The notes below the pieces were generated by a model. That model did not search any database. It saw nothing but the letters and a program-made list of their open reading frames with translations, and had not been told where the DNA came from. From NCBI GenBank assembly GCA_026396835.1, contig JAPLWA010000006.1, forward strand, positions 48,088 through 112,087: DNA of 64,000 bases, in the 5' to 3' direction. This document shows positions 49,394 through 59,128 of this stretch, in pieces. Positions within the stretch are counted from its first letter, which is position 1. Each line of letters opens with the position of its first letter. Made by a program: the position numbers and the translations under genes. Source of the stretch: Candidatus Falkowbacteria bacterium. Its GTDB lineage: Bacteria > Patescibacteriota > Patescibacteriia > Patescibacteriales > Patescibacteriaceae.

Positions 49394-50800
49394 TTATCCT
49401 CGCGAAAGCGGGGACCCATTTAATATCTTATATGACACACCAACTAAAGCTAACCACAGCCAAAACAAAATTGCTAGGTCATTCTTAAAATAAGGCACAT
49501 CAACTATGCCATGGATGATAATGGCTAACATGGCTAAAAGCAAGCCAAAAATGACCCAGGCGAACTGATCCTTATCTTTTAAGGCTAAACAATAGGCTTT
49601 AACGCCAATTTGTAAATATCTAACAACTAGCCAAATAAACAGTAAAAGCCCTAACAGCCCTAATTCACTCCAAAAGTTGAGAATAATATTATGTGGATAT
49701 AAATAGGTTTCTAAGGGCTGCCAATGGCTAGTGCGATAGCTAGGATCCTCGTTAACGCGCTTGGTAAACTCTGCTTGAGGCAACTTCTCTTTATTAAAGA
49801 AAAAACCTACCTGATGAAAAGGTGCTACGGCTGTTTGATAATTAGCTAGACCCGCACCAGTTAATATTCTCCCTTGATAAAGCATATTAATAGTTTCTCG
49901 CCACTGAATCTTTCTAACCTGTCCGGAAAAATTATTTAGTGACACTCTATCAATAAAATAATCTTTAAAAGCAGGTACGATTGTTAAGCCTAAAATTAAA
50001 GCAATAAATAAAACTAAAAATATCTGTCTTGATCGCTTACTGATCAAAACTAATCCGATGGCATAAACTGAAGCGATAGCAAAAATTGCTCCTTCTGATT
50101 TGGCAAATAAAATTGCTAATAAAGAAAACAAAATTGAAACAACAACAAAACTAAATATTTTTTTATTTTTATTGTAAAAAGTTGGCAAGGTTCCGCTTAA
50201 GAAAAAAATGCTTGGTGCTAAATATAAAGCAACCGCATTAGGATAAGGGAAAAGCGAGGTGGCTCTTCGGCTAGCAGCTTGAGCCCAAAAATCATTTGGA
50301 ATAAATAGACCTGTTAAATATTGAAAAGTCGCGATTAAAGAAATTACCAAAGCTGAAACACTTAGAGCATAAGCTGCTTTAATAACTTTTTCTTTAGTGG
50401 AAAAAACATTAACAAAAATTATAAACAACAAGGCTGGTTCAAAAAAATAAGCCCGCCAAATTCCTAAAGACTTAAAAGATAAGCCAGCCACAACCGCAGC
50501 CAGCAAAGAGACGATTAGCCAAGCAATTAATTCCCAATCAAAAGGATAGCGATTGGAAATTTTTTTAACTACTAAATTATTCTTGAGGTTTTTAAAAATA
50601 GTTTGGTAATTTTTATATAACCAAACAGCAAACAAAATTAAAATTAAAATCTCTAGTAGAGTTGAGGGAATATTTAAGAAAGAAAAACGAACAACATATA
50701 AAGGCAGGGCCCCAATTAAAATTAAAGTTGCTAAATCAAATTTTTTGAAAGCAACGATAGCAAAAGCTAGAGCAATTAAAGCAACTATTAAAAAAGTCAT
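49394..50800 (-). CDS. O-antigen ligase/Wzy-like polytopic membrane protein
   Basis: 468 residues with about eleven membrane segments. The Wzy_C core is recognisable: a large outer loop with TINMLYQGRILTGAGLANYQ, then ETYLYPHNIILNFWSELGLL (the H-N-x-x-L-x-x-x-x-E-x-G-hydrophobic signature). Members polymerise or ligate surface polysaccharide, or attach glycans to proteins. In these small cells a glycoprotein or polysaccharide role is inferred. Confidence 0.8.
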   Translation of the reverse strand: MTFLIVALIALAFAIVAFKKFDLATLILIGALPLYVVRFSFLNIPSTLLEILILILFAVWLYKNYQTIFKNLKNNLVVKKISNRYPFDWELIAWLIVSLLAAVVAGLSFKSLGIWRAYFFEPALLFIIFVNVFSTKEKVIKAAYALSVSALVISLIATFQYLTGLFIPNDFWAQAASRRATSLFPYPNAVALYLAPSIFFLSGTLPTFYNKNKKIFSFVVVSILFSLLAILFAKSEGAIFAIASVYAIGLVLISKRSRQIFLVLFIALILGLTIVPAFKDYFIDRVSLNNFSGQVRKIQWRETINMLYQGRILTGAGLANYQTAVAPFHQVGFFFNKEKLPQAEFTKRVNEDPSYRTSHWQPLETYLYPHNIILNFWSELGLLGLLLFIWLVVRYLQIGVKAYCLALKDKDQFAWVIFGLLLAMLAIIIHGIVDVPYFKNDLAILFWLWLALVGVSYKILNGSPLSRG

Positions 50801-50809
50801 AAAATTTTT

Positions 50810-51787
50810 CTAGGCGACAAGTAAATATAAACCAAGCATGACCAAAATAATTCCTAGAACTTTTTGCATAACAACGCCTTTACCAAGTTCTTCGTCCAAA
50901 ACTCCAGGATACTTTTTTGCTAATACCAAAACTAGAATTAATAGGAAGACATATTGTGTGCCTTGCAAGGCGTTAATCATAGAAACATTATCGCCCAAGC
51001 TGACTGCCCAGTTAAGCATGATAAAAGCTGCAGCCGCACCCAAACGGACTAAAAAGAAAAAGGCTAATTGCTTTGGCGTCCTATTTTCATGTGTCTTTGA
51101 CTCATTAATTAAGCGACGCCAACTAGGCACAAACAAAATTGCTAACACTCCCAAAAAACTCCCCAAACGAGACCAAGCAAAAGCTGCAATAAAAGGTTGG
51201 CCTGTGTGGGAATAAATATACTTTATGAACACGTAATATGCTGCAAAAAAAACCGCTGACATTAATGAGTTGATAAGCAAACGACGAGTTGGTCTAGCTT
51301 CAGCTGCAACCCTACCCACGGTATTGCCAACTACTTCTTTAACACGACCAAATACTTCGCCAATAATATGTAAACGTGTCTTCTTAATAGAAATCAGTAA
51401 ACCACCAGCAATTAACACAATAAAGGCCGCCAAAGACTGGGGCTCTAGTTTAGCGCCTAAAAAAATGAAGGAGAATAAAAATGAAAAAACAGGAGTTAAA
51501 GCGCCAACGATTGGCACAACTCTCGTGGCTTCACTTTGGTGCAAAGCTTTATACCAAAAAACCAAAGTACAAAGAAAAATAAAACCAGCTAGAAGATCGA
51601 GTAATAAAATAGTTGGCCTTGGCACCCATGGATCAAAAAATAATAAAACAAAATTTCCGATGCTCCAGATGCCGACATAAAAAGCATAGACAATAGAGGA
51701 GTGAATTTTTCTAGACAACAAAAATTTGTCGGCCACATAAACTCCGGCATTTAAAAAGTAAGAACTAATTGCAACAAAAAGCCACAT
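50810..51787 (-). CDS. EamA-family transporter
   Basis: 325 residues, ten membrane segments in two EamA halves: FLSRKIHSSIVYAFYVGIWS, VVPIVGALTPVFSFLFSFIF, LAAFIVLIAGGLLISIKK, then the second half with AAYYVFIKYIYSHTGQPFIA and MINALQGTQYVFLLILVLVL. Carries drugs or metabolites in characterised relatives. Its stop lies nine bases before the O-antigen-ligase-like gene. Confidence 0.8.
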   Translation of the reverse strand: MWLFVAISSYFLNAGVYVADKFLLSRKIHSSIVYAFYVGIWSIGNFVLLFFDPWVPRPTILLLDLLAGFIFLCTLVFWYKALHQSEATRVVPIVGALTPVFSFLFSFIFLGAKLEPQSLAAFIVLIAGGLLISIKKTRLHIIGEVFGRVKEVVGNTVGRVAAEARPTRRLLINSLMSAVFFAAYYVFIKYIYSHTGQPFIAAFAWSRLGSFLGVLAILFVPSWRRLINESKTHENRTPKQLAFFFLVRLGAAAAFIMLNWAVSLGDNVSMINALQGTQYVFLLILVLVLAKKYPGVLDEELGKGVVMQKVLGIILVMLGLYLLVA

Positions 51788-51797
51788 AAAATAAAAA

Positions 51798-53006
51798 TTA
51801 TAGGGTTAAAAAATTATTTTTTGCTATTTCAGAATAGACATCAACTGATGACCTAGCTTTACGTTCAAAAGTTTTTCTATCAACGGAAAATAAACCAAAC
51901 CTTGGACCAAAACCATCCGCCCATTCAAAGTTATCAAGCAAGGACCAGTGTAGATAACCACGAACATTAACTCCCTCTTCAATTGCTTGGTGAACATTCT
52001 TTAAAATTTCTTTTACATACCAAGCGCGATGATCATCATCTTCATCAGCTGTCCCATTTTCAGTAATATAAATTGGCTTATTGTATCGAGACTGCAAATC
52101 TTTTAAGACTGGCAAAATTCCCTCGGGGTATAATTCCCAGCCCATATCATTTGTTTTTTCGTTTTTATTTCTCGGGAAACCATATTTAAGCAGAGTATGA
52201 TGATAAAAATTTAAACCAATAAAATCAAGCTTATTTTTAACCTTGTCAAAAATATAAAAGTTCCACCACCATCTAGCTACTAAACAAATAAAGTTATTAA
52301 TTGGCCCACCGGCTGACTCTAAATAGACATTATGCGAAGCTAGACCAACTTGAGCATTGGGTAATTGTTCTTTAACAATGCTATAAGCAGCTCGATGAGC
52401 CTTAATCAAATTATTATTAACCATTAGATAGGTCAATGGATTTATAATTTGTGGTGGCCAATTACCATTTAAATAACTACGCGCCGAATAAACATCTGGT
52501 TCATTTAGCGTCAACCAAAACCTTACTGTTGGTAAAGCCAAAGCAACCCGCTCGGCATACTTTTTAAAATATTCAATTATGATAGATGATTTCCATCCAC
52601 CCTTATCTCTCAACCACAAAGGAATAGGCCAATGCCATAGAGTTACAAATGGTTCGATTTCTTCTTCTTGTAAGCGAGCAACAAAACTTGCATAACGATT
52701 CAAAGCCGCTTCATCAAATCTGCCTTCCTCTGGCTCAATGCGTGACCAATCAATTGAAAAACGATAGGCGCTAGCGTTTATTTTTTTAAGACAGGCAATA
52801 TCTTCTTCCATACGATTCCAAGAATCAGCTGCTTGACCTGACTGAAAATCAAGCGGATTAAGACCCTTTGCTTTTAGCTTAGATAGTCGGCGCCCTGATT
52901 TTTCCCATTCACTCCAATCATTAATTAATCCTCCTTCAATCTGATAAGCCGAGGTTGCAGCGCCCCACAGAAAACCGTCCGGAAATTTTAAATCTTTATT
53001 ATTCAT
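51798..53006 (-). CDS. Glycoside hydrolase family 1 beta-glucosidase
   Basis: 402 residues. FPDGFLWGAATSAYQIEGG is the family N-terminal signature; RFWLTLNEPDVYSARSYLNG supplies the acid/base Glu (T-L-N-E-P), and NKPIYITENGTADEDD the nucleophile Glu (I-T-E-N-G). Cuts beta-glycosidic bonds in di- or oligosaccharides. It lies ten bases before the transporter gene, in keeping with sugar use. The family is usually 440-480 residues, so this is a compact member. Confidence 0.93.
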   Translation of the reverse strand: MNNKDLKFPDGFLWGAATSAYQIEGGLINDWSEWEKSGRRLSKLKAKGLNPLDFQSGQAADSWNRMEEDIACLKKINASAYRFSIDWSRIEPEEGRFDEAALNRYASFVARLQEEEIEPFVTLWHWPIPLWLRDKGGWKSSIIIEYFKKYAERVALALPTVRFWLTLNEPDVYSARSYLNGNWPPQIINPLTYLMVNNNLIKAHRAAYSIVKEQLPNAQVGLASHNVYLESAGGPINNFICLVARWWWNFYIFDKVKNKLDFIGLNFYHHTLLKYGFPRNKNEKTNDMGWELYPEGILPVLKDLQSRYNKPIYITENGTADEDDDHRAWYVKEILKNVHQAIEEGVNVRGYLHWSLLDNFEWADGFGPRFGLFSVDRKTFERKARSSVDVYSEIAKNNFLTL

Positions 53007-53054
53007 ATGTTTTCAGTATAACACAAGATTAACCCCTAATCATTTTTTCGGGAC

Positions 53055-53084
53055 TTGACTAAAACAAGAAACTTTGGTTATAAT
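53055..53084 (+). promoter_or_regulatory. Promoter of rpmF-nusB-rnc
   Basis: TTGACT, 18 bases, TATAAT. Confidence 0.65.
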
Positions 53085-53214
53085 AAGGGCATTATTAATC
53101 AAAATTTTACAATTTTATAATTTTATAATTTTTAATTAATGTTCTAATTCTAGATATTAGGCCTTAAAAATTAACTATAAAATTAAAAATTTAAAAATTA
53201 AAAATTTCAAAAAT

Positions 53215-53406
53215 ATGGTTCAAATGAAAAAGCGCACAAAAAGCTCTACAAATAGACGACGCGCTCACCTAGCCCTAAAACCAAAAACAGTAAATAAATG
53301 CCCTAAATGCGGTAAAACAATTATGCCTCATCGCGCATGTGCTTTTTGTGGTAACTACCGTTTTATGGAAACTGTTAAACCGAAAGCTATTAAGAAAAAG
53401 AAATAA
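53215..53406 (+). CDS. rpmF: Ribosomal protein bL32
   Basis: 63 residues. KKRTKSSTNRRRAHLALKP at the N-terminus, then the zinc ribbon CPKCGKTIMPHRACAFCGNY with four Cys. Binds 23S rRNA. An AT-rich ~200-base region precedes it. The start is taken at 53215 (MVQMKKR); the Met three codons on is possible. Confidence 0.93.
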   Translation: MVQMKKRTKSSTNRRRAHLALKPKTVNKCPKCGKTIMPHRACAFCGNYRFMETVKPKAIKKKK

Positions 53407-53441
53407 GCCTTTAATTAATCGTTTATTTAATTGCACATTCT

Positions 53442-53912
53442 ATGGCCAATCGACACTTATCAAGAACTCTAGCTATGCAAACTTTGTTTGCTTGGGATTT
53501 TAATGATCGTCAAGAAGTTGATATTGATGAATTAGTAAAAGAAAATTTTAGTCAGTTCGCTCCTAGTTTTGATGACCATGGATTTGTAAGAGATTTGGTT
53601 AAGGGTGTTCTAGAACATGTCGAAGACATTAATGCTTATATAATTAAGTACGCCACTGAATGGCCACTTGATCAGATAACTATTATTGATCGCAATATTT
53701 TACGTCTTGGTATTTATGAATTAGTGTTTGATAAAAATATTCCGGCAAAAGTTGCGATAAATGAAGCGATTGAAATGGCAAAAACATTTGGTGGTGATTC
53801 TTCGGGTAAATTTGTTAATGGTGTGCTTGGTGCAATTATGAAAGAAATGCCAGCTAAAGATGTTGACAAACAGCCAGCCGCTGAAAAAAAGAAGAAGTTG
53901 CCGCTTAGTTAA
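53442..53912 (+). CDS. nusB: Transcription antitermination factor NusB
   Basis: 156 residues, all-helical. [40 protein letters not shown] and [20 protein letters not shown] are the family signatures. Binds boxA in rRNA leaders with S10. Ends in a Lys-rich tail. Lies between rpmF and rnc. Confidence 0.93.
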   Translation: MANRHLSRTLAMQTLFAWDFNDRQEVDIDELVKENFSQFAPSFDDHGFVRDLVKGVLEHVEDINAYIIKYATEWPLDQITIIDRNILRLGIYELVFDKNIPAKVAINEAIEMAKTFGGDSSGKFVNGVLGAIMKEMPAKDVDKQPAAEKKKKLPLS

Positions 53913-54002
53913 ATAAAGTTTTTAAAAGTTTAAATTTAAGTGGGATATAGAAGTAAATTGTTAACCCTTGCTTGACGCTTTACTTTTGTTCCCCAAAACA
54001 AT

Positions 54003-54698
54003 ATGAAAGAATTCGAAAAATTACAGGGGACTATTCATTATAGTTTTAAAAATATTGAGTTATTGCGCCAAGCTTTAACTCATCGTTCATATCTAAACGA
54101 ACATCCAGACTTTAAACTTGGACACAATGAACGTTTAGAATTTTTAGGTGATGCAGTGCTGGAAATTATTGTCACCGAACATCTGTTCAACTCCTATCCG
54201 CAAACACCGGAAGGTGATCTAACTGATTGGCGCGCCAGTTTAGTTAACGCTAAAATGTTAGCTGCAATTTGCAAAGATATTGCTGTTGAAGAAAATCTTT
54301 ATTTATCTCGTGGTGAGGAAAAAGATTCTAATTCAAAGGCTCGTCAATATATTCTGGCCAATGCCATGGAAGCTTTAATTGGAGCAATATATCTAGATGG
54401 CGGCCTAGAAAGTGCTAAAGTATTTGTCCATGAATTTGTTATTTCCCATTTAGAAAATATTTTAGCTAATCATCTTTATCTTGACCCAAAATCTCGTTTC
54501 CAAGAAAAGGCCCAGGAAATAACCAGCATTACTCCGCATTATAAGGTAGTTTCAGAAGCCGGCCCAGATCATGAAAAGATTTTTGAAGTTGGACTTTACC
54601 TTAATGAAGATTTAATCGCTATCGGTCGCGGCTCTTCTAAACAAGAGGCCCAAGTCGCGGCGGCGGCTCAGGGCTTAATTAACAAGGACTGGAAGTAA
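54003..54698 (+). CDS. rnc: Ribonuclease III
   Basis: 231 residues. Catalytic domain with NERLEFLGDAVLEIIVTEHL and the later NAMEALIGAIYLDGG (metal-binding Glu), then a double-stranded RNA-binding domain (PKSRFQEKAQEITSITPHYK, IGRGSSKQEAQVAAAAQGL). Cuts double-stranded RNA in rRNA maturation. Spaced 90 bases from nusB. Confidence 0.96.
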   Translation: MKEFEKLQGTIHYSFKNIELLRQALTHRSYLNEHPDFKLGHNERLEFLGDAVLEIIVTEHLFNSYPQTPEGDLTDWRASLVNAKMLAAICKDIAVEENLYLSRGEEKDSNSKARQYILANAMEALIGAIYLDGGLESAKVFVHEFVISHLENILANHLYLDPKSRFQEKAQEITSITPHYKVVSEAGPDHEKIFEVGLYLNEDLIAIGRGSSKQEAQVAAAAQGLINKDWK

Positions 54699-54749
54699 GA
54701 CTGGCAAAGATTGTCAGAATATAGACTTTCTAGTATTATGTAACTATCT

Positions 54750-55121
54750 ATGAACAAAGAATTAATCGAAAAAATCAAAGCCGATCTATTGGACAAAAAA
54801 GCACAGCTTGAAAAAGAGCTGTCTGACTTTACGACCGAGGGCGATCATGGCTTTAATCACCGCACTGCTCAGATGCCTGAATATGGCAGCGAGAGCGATG
54901 AGAATGCACAGGAAGTTGAACAGTATACCACCAACCTAGCAGCCGACAAAGTTTTAGAAAAAACTTTAGCTGATATTAATGGTGCACTAAAAAGCATTGA
55001 AGATGGGTCATATGGTCTATGTAAATACTGCGGTAAAGAGATTGAAGAACGACGTCTAGAGATTAGACCATTTTCTAGCTCATGTGTAAGCTGTAAGCTT
55101 AATTTACAAAACAACGCTTAA
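54750..55121 (+). CDS. DksA/TraR-type C4 zinc-finger protein
   Basis: 123 residues: coiled-coil N-terminus (LIEKIKADLLDKKAQLEKEL), then a C4 finger, GLCKYCGKEIEERRLEIRPF and SSSCVSCK. The coiled coil in DksA enters the RNA polymerase secondary channel, but the tip DxxDxA motif is not obvious here. Four bases before lspA, so cotranscribed. Confidence 0.85.
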   Translation: MNKELIEKIKADLLDKKAQLEKELSDFTTEGDHGFNHRTAQMPEYGSESDENAQEVEQYTTNLAADKVLEKTLADINGALKSIEDGSYGLCKYCGKEIEERRLEIRPFSSSCVSCKLNLQNNA

Positions 55122-55125
55122 TAGT

Positions 55126-55587
55126 ATGGCTTTGAGCCAACTACCAAATAAAAAATATATGGTTTGCCTCTATGGCACCATATTTTTTATTATAATTGAC
55201 CGCTTACTAAAAGTTTTAGCACTCAAACTAGGCTATGCTAAGGTTTTAATTGGGCCCTGGCTAAAATTCTCTTTGGTAAAAAATAATAATGCGGCGTTTT
55301 CCCTCAATTTTAAATTTGATATTGTTTGGCTATCAATCATCATTACCATTGCAGCATTAATTTGGTTAAATTATTCTTTGAAGAAAAAAGATTATTTAAA
55401 AAGCCTGGCCTTAGCCATGCTTTGTCTCGGTGCAATGAGTAATATTTATGATCGTTTTGTTTATGGTGCGGTGATTGATTATTTTAATTTTGCCAATCTA
55501 AATGTTTTTAATCTGGCTGACATCTTAATAGTTCTAGCGGCAATTATTTTACTGTGGCAAGAATTTAGAAATCAAAAGAAGACTTAA
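55126..55587 (+). CDS. lspA: Signal peptidase II
   Basis: 153 residues, four membrane segments. SLVKNNNAAFSLN and MSNIYDRFVYGAVIDYFNF with the two catalytic Asp (N-x-x-D-R, and D-Y/F in ADILI). Cleaves lipoprotein signal peptides after Lgt acts; together they process the lipoproteins in this window. Overlaps tsaE tail to tail by 23 bases. Confidence 0.93.
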   Translation: MALSQLPNKKYMVCLYGTIFFIIIDRLLKVLALKLGYAKVLIGPWLKFSLVKNNNAAFSLNFKFDIVWLSIIITIAALIWLNYSLKKKDYLKSLALAMLCLGAMSNIYDRFVYGAVIDYFNFANLNVFNLADILIVLAAIILLWQEFRNQKKT

Positions 55588-55993
55588 TTGCTCGACCTAA
55601 TTTAGCGTGAGAAAAATTAATAATATTCTTCTTCGTTTTAATAAGGCTTTTTACTTTATCAGCCCACTCAATTAAAACCAAAGCTTCGGGATCAATAATA
55701 TAATCTTCTAATCCAATACCGCTTAAATGAGCGGCTTTTTTTATACGATACGCATCAACATGAACTAAATGCTTAATTTGCTTGTTTTTAGTCTTATACA
55801 CCTTCATTAAAACGAAAGTTGGGCTTGTTATAGTTGATTTAATACCTAAAGCCTTAGCCACGCCTTTAATAAAGGCTGTTTTCCCAGCGCCAAGCTCGCC
55901 AATCAAACCAAAGGCGCCGCCTTGTTTAAGGCTAGCAACGAATTTTTTGCCAAGCGCTTCTGTTTGCTTAGCTGTCTTAGTTATTTTCTTCAT
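55565..55993 (-). CDS. tsaE: tRNA threonylcarbamoyladenosine protein TsaE
   Basis: 142 residues. Walker A GELGAGKTAFIKG, then SPTFVLMKVYKTKNKQIKHL and HVDAYRIKKAAHLSGIGLED, finishing LVLIEWADKV. ATPase partner of TsaB/TsaD in making t6A37. Convergent with lspA. Confidence 0.95.
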   Translation of the reverse strand: MKKITKTAKQTEALGKKFVASLKQGGAFGLIGELGAGKTAFIKGVAKALGIKSTITSPTFVLMKVYKTKNKQIKHLVHVDAYRIKKAAHLSGIGLEDYIIDPEALVLIEWADKVKSLIKTKKNIINFSHAKLGRAIKSSFDF

Positions 55994-55997
55994 GCTT

Positions 55998-56462
55998 TTA
56001 GTCTAAATTCTTATGCCAATAAATAGCCTTGATCTTTCTACTTCCATTGTAATATAAGCTGTGTTTAATTGGACAACATTTTTTATAGTTGTTACTTATT
56101 GCCTGATCATCTCCCATATAAAATCCGATATGTTCGCGCGGGTCACCGTCGCCGAAATCAAATTTATGCCAAACAACAACGGCGCCGATCTTGGCTTGTT
56201 TAATTTTCTTCCAGCCAGATTTTAATAGATCATCAACCGTAATGTCAACGCGACCATGCGCATATTTAATAAGTCTTAAAATTGCTAAAATTGAAGAGAC
56301 ATAAAATGCACAAGACACTTCACCATTACGCATCACATCAACTTTCTCTCCTGCCTTATTTTTAAGATAAAAATTTTGAAACATTTTAGTACCCAAACTA
56401 TTTTTTATCATAGCTAAATATGTTTCAAATATTAAGCGCTCAACTTTTGGCATTTTTTTCAT
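55998..56462 (-). CDS. NlpC/P60-like cysteine hydrolase, probable
   Basis: 154 residues. The order GEVSCAFYVSSILAI (Cys), then REHIGFYMGDDQAISNN (His) and a final KAIYWHKN fits papain-like NlpC/P60 amidases. No signal peptide, so it may act inside the cell or be exported otherwise. Overlaps the phosphatase gene by four bases; tsaE follows four bases later. Confidence 0.65.
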   Translation of the reverse strand: MKKMPKVERLIFETYLAMIKNSLGTKMFQNFYLKNKAGEKVDVMRNGEVSCAFYVSSILAILRLIKYAHGRVDITVDDLLKSGWKKIKQAKIGAVVVWHKFDFGDGDPREHIGFYMGDDQAISNNYKKCCPIKHSLYYNGSRKIKAIYWHKNLD

Positions 56463-56917
56463 AACTCTTTTTGTAATTCTAAAATCAACTGATCAACCTT
56501 TTGTTTAATTTTAATAAAAATAGTTTTATCCTGTTCTATTTCTTGCAATTGCTTGGCTCGGCCAAGACTTGCTTGATCTGGGCTAACATCTTCAACATCC
56601 CAAATATAATAACGCGGCGGAACATAGCCTAGCTCATTTTTTACAAAATCAAAATGATGCTGCTTCATGAATATTACAATGTCAACTTTATCTAAAATCT
56701 CCTTTGAAGTTTTTTGCCAGGATTCGGCAGTGTATTGCAAAAGACCCTCTTCCTCCAACATATCCCTAACAAAGAAAACAATTGGCCCATTTAAATTATG
56801 ATCAGCCCAAATACCACTTGAAGTAGCGTTTAAGCCTGGAATCTTTTTAGAATTCAAATAAGCCTCAGCCATACGGCTGCGGTTAGTATTACCTGAACAA
56901 ATAAAATGTATAAGCAT
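56459..56917 (-). CDS. Low-molecular-weight phosphatase-like protein
   Basis: 152 residues. IHFICSGNTNRSRMAEAYLN carries the C-x5-R-S P-loop of low-molecular-weight tyrosine phosphatases and arsenate reductases, and a late D-V-x-D segment (YIWDVEDVSPDQA) supplies the general-acid Asp. Could dephosphorylate proteins or reduce arsenate. Coupled to the NlpC/P60-like gene. Confidence 0.8.
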   Translation of the reverse strand: MLIHFICSGNTNRSRMAEAYLNSKKIPGLNATSSGIWADHNLNGPIVFFVRDMLEEEGLLQYTAESWQKTSKEILDKVDIVIFMKQHHFDFVKNELGYVPPRYYIWDVEDVSPDQASLGRAKQLQEIEQDKTIFIKIKQKVDQLILELQKEL

Positions 56918-56955
56918 ATATAGCTAGTATAAAATGCTAAACATTAAATAACAAG

Positions 56956-59115
56956 CTAGACCCAAAAACGAGCCACAAAAATACCACCAATAACCACAAA
57001 GGCAACAGTTATAAATGGCAGGGCTTTTTTCAAGGGCGATTGATCATTGTTTGTATTATCCACGGTTGGCGCGACTGAGCTCGTTGTCGGAGCCTGAACT
57101 GCTAGTAGGTCATCATTGCTTACTGCTGCTGGCTTTTTGACTGCTAATTTTATCGGCGAACTAATTGCTATCTCGCTTAGCTCATCAACCAGACCAGGAG
57201 CGCTTTCTACAAATATCTCTTTTGGGTTTTCTGCAGCAACAAGCTCTATCACTACTTCGTCTGTTGTTTTATCTACGATTGGCAATAACACTGGTTTTAA
57301 AATATCAAACCAAGTTTTTTTCAGAGCTGCTACAATAGCATAACTAGTTGACCAAATTCTATTAGCCAATGTTTCGGTTGAAACTAAAACTGCTCCATCA
57401 TCAACTTGCTGCTTAGCTAAATAATCTAATGGCGACAAATTATTTTTATTCCAGCTAGAACTTCTTTTGTTCATGGCTTGTAAAGCCCAACTTGTAGAAT
57501 AAACCGAATCAAAACCACCATCATTTTTTTGCTGAGCAATTAAATATTGTTCTACTTTATCAAGCGCCAAAGAAACATTAGATAAAGTTTTTAATTCATT
57601 AAGTGCCTGAATTGTCGCCGCGCTCATATCAACGCTGTTATTCCATGATCCATTGGCTTCTTGTTTAGATAAAATATAAGCCACGCTTTGTTTTATCATT
57701 TCATCATCTTTAGTGTAGCCCGAACGCAAAAGAGGAATCAGCGCAAATACATCATCATTAATTAAACTTTTATCTCCAAATTGAGTGCCATCAAACTCTT
57801 TTACAATTGAGGCAATGTAATTTACTTTTTCAAAGTCATAAGGATTTTTTCCTAAAGCTAAAAGTGTCATTGCCCGGCGTTCATTATCCGTTATATTAGA
57901 ACTCAGCTTAGAAGATTTTTCCAAGTAAGCTAATAATGAATCACGCGAAGCATCATTTACTTCAGCGGCCGAATAAGCCATAGCCGCCCAATCAGTATAT
58001 AAACCAGCTCCCGCAAATGAGCCATCGCTTGATTGATTCTTTTTTAAAAATTCAATAGATTTATTAACATCAAAAGACTTTGTAGTAGTTTTAGCTTCTC
58101 CGCCAGTTATTGGCAAAGTAACAATCAACTGATAAGACGGATAATAATAATCTTCCACTATACCAACATTGTAAGTATTAGCTTCATTGATATTAAAACT
58201 GGCCTCACCCAAAGCATCAACTGCTTTGGTAGTAATAACTTGTGGATTCCAAGGATCGGTTGGGTTAGGCAAGGTTATGCCAATTGAAACAGTTGGCAAA
58301 GCGTTCCAAGAATTAGTTAAATAACTATAATTTTCTGCTTTAACTACTAGATTTGAATTAATGACTATTTTACTAGAACTAAAACTCAGGCGATGAGCTG
58401 AACCAAAAAATATTCCCACCGTATTGTTGCCAGACAAAGTTGTTGTGGCAATACTTTGACCAGGACTTAAAGTGCCGACTGCATATTGCCAATCATCACA
58501 CAATTCAGCTTCGCCGTTTGGTAAAATGCATTTTAAATAAAATGTTCCATAAGAATCATAATATTGTAAATTTGAAATTGAAAAAGCCTCGCTTGTTTGA
58601 TCGATAGAATAAAGTAGAGCTAGGACACTTCGTGAGTCAAGACTATGTGCAGCACCTAAAGAATCATTAATTGATACTGTACCGGATTCAGGTAGGGCAA
58701 CTTCTCCCTGCCAAATAATCTTATTGCCATTACGAATAATAAACTCTTCTTTATAGCTTGGCGTTAAATTATTAACAGTGACATTGCGCACAAGTGGCGT
58801 GGCGTTGTTACCAGCCAAATCACTAACATTATAAGTAACAGTGTAATTTCCAGCCAAAGCAGTATTTACTAAATTAGTAACAACAATTTTTGAACTAATA
58901 TCACCATCAAGATTATCATTGGCGGTTGCTCCAGCATCAACATAAGCATCGCCGACATTAAGCGAAATATTTGCGTCGCCTAATAAAGTGATGACCGGCG
59001 CCGTTGTATCTGGATCGCTCGGCGGAATATCTTCGGCTCGAGAAGCCTTAACATTAACAAAGAATATTAATGAAAAAGCTAGGCTTAATAAAATTAGTTT
59101 GTTACTTAATCTCAT
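56956..59115 (-). CDS. Surface protein: DUF5011, DUF4430-like and alpha/alpha-toroid domains (B12 operon)
   Basis: 719 residues. Signal peptide 1-27. Residues ~38-112: Ig-like DUF5011 repeat (APVITLLGDANISLNVGDAY, NYTVTYNVSDLAGN). ~120-330: beta-rich part, the first half resembling the DUF4430/transcobalamin-C fold. ~345-600: helical repeats of the prenyltransferase/intrinsic-factor toroid, e.g. SIEFLKKNQSSDGSFAGAGL, QEANGSWNNSVDMSAATIQA, KNDGGFDSVYSTSWALQAMN. Linker, then a C-terminal membrane anchor (FITVAFVVIGGIFVARFWV). Animal intrinsic factor is built from the same two folds. The gene follows the DUF4430 gene by 13 bases under one cobalamin riboswitch, so it probably binds corrinoid at the surface. 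Confidence 0.75.
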   Translation of the reverse strand: MRLSNKLILLSLAFSLIFFVNVKASRAEDIPPSDPDTTAPVITLLGDANISLNVGDAYVDAGATANDNLDGDISSKIVVTNLVNTALAGNYTVTYNVSDLAGNNATPLVRNVTVNNLTPSYKEEFIIRNGNKIIWQGEVALPESGTVSINDSLGAAHSLDSRSVLALLYSIDQTSEAFSISNLQYYDSYGTFYLKCILPNGEAELCDDWQYAVGTLSPGQSIATTTLSGNNTVGIFFGSAHRLSFSSSKIVINSNLVVKAENYSYLTNSWNALPTVSIGITLPNPTDPWNPQVITTKAVDALGEASFNINEANTYNVGIVEDYYYPSYQLIVTLPITGGEAKTTTKSFDVNKSIEFLKKNQSSDGSFAGAGLYTDWAAMAYSAAEVNDASRDSLLAYLEKSSKLSSNITDNERRAMTLLALGKNPYDFEKVNYIASIVKEFDGTQFGDKSLINDDVFALIPLLRSGYTKDDEMIKQSVAYILSKQEANGSWNNSVDMSAATIQALNELKTLSNVSLALDKVEQYLIAQQKNDGGFDSVYSTSWALQAMNKRSSSWNKNNLSPLDYLAKQQVDDGAVLVSTETLANRIWSTSYAIVAALKKTWFDILKPVLLPIVDKTTDEVVIELVAAENPKEIFVESAPGLVDELSEIAISSPIKLAVKKPAAVSNDDLLAVQAPTTSSVAPTVDNTNNDQSPLKKALPFITVAFVVIGGIFVARFWV

Positions 59116-59128
59116 AATAAAAAATTAA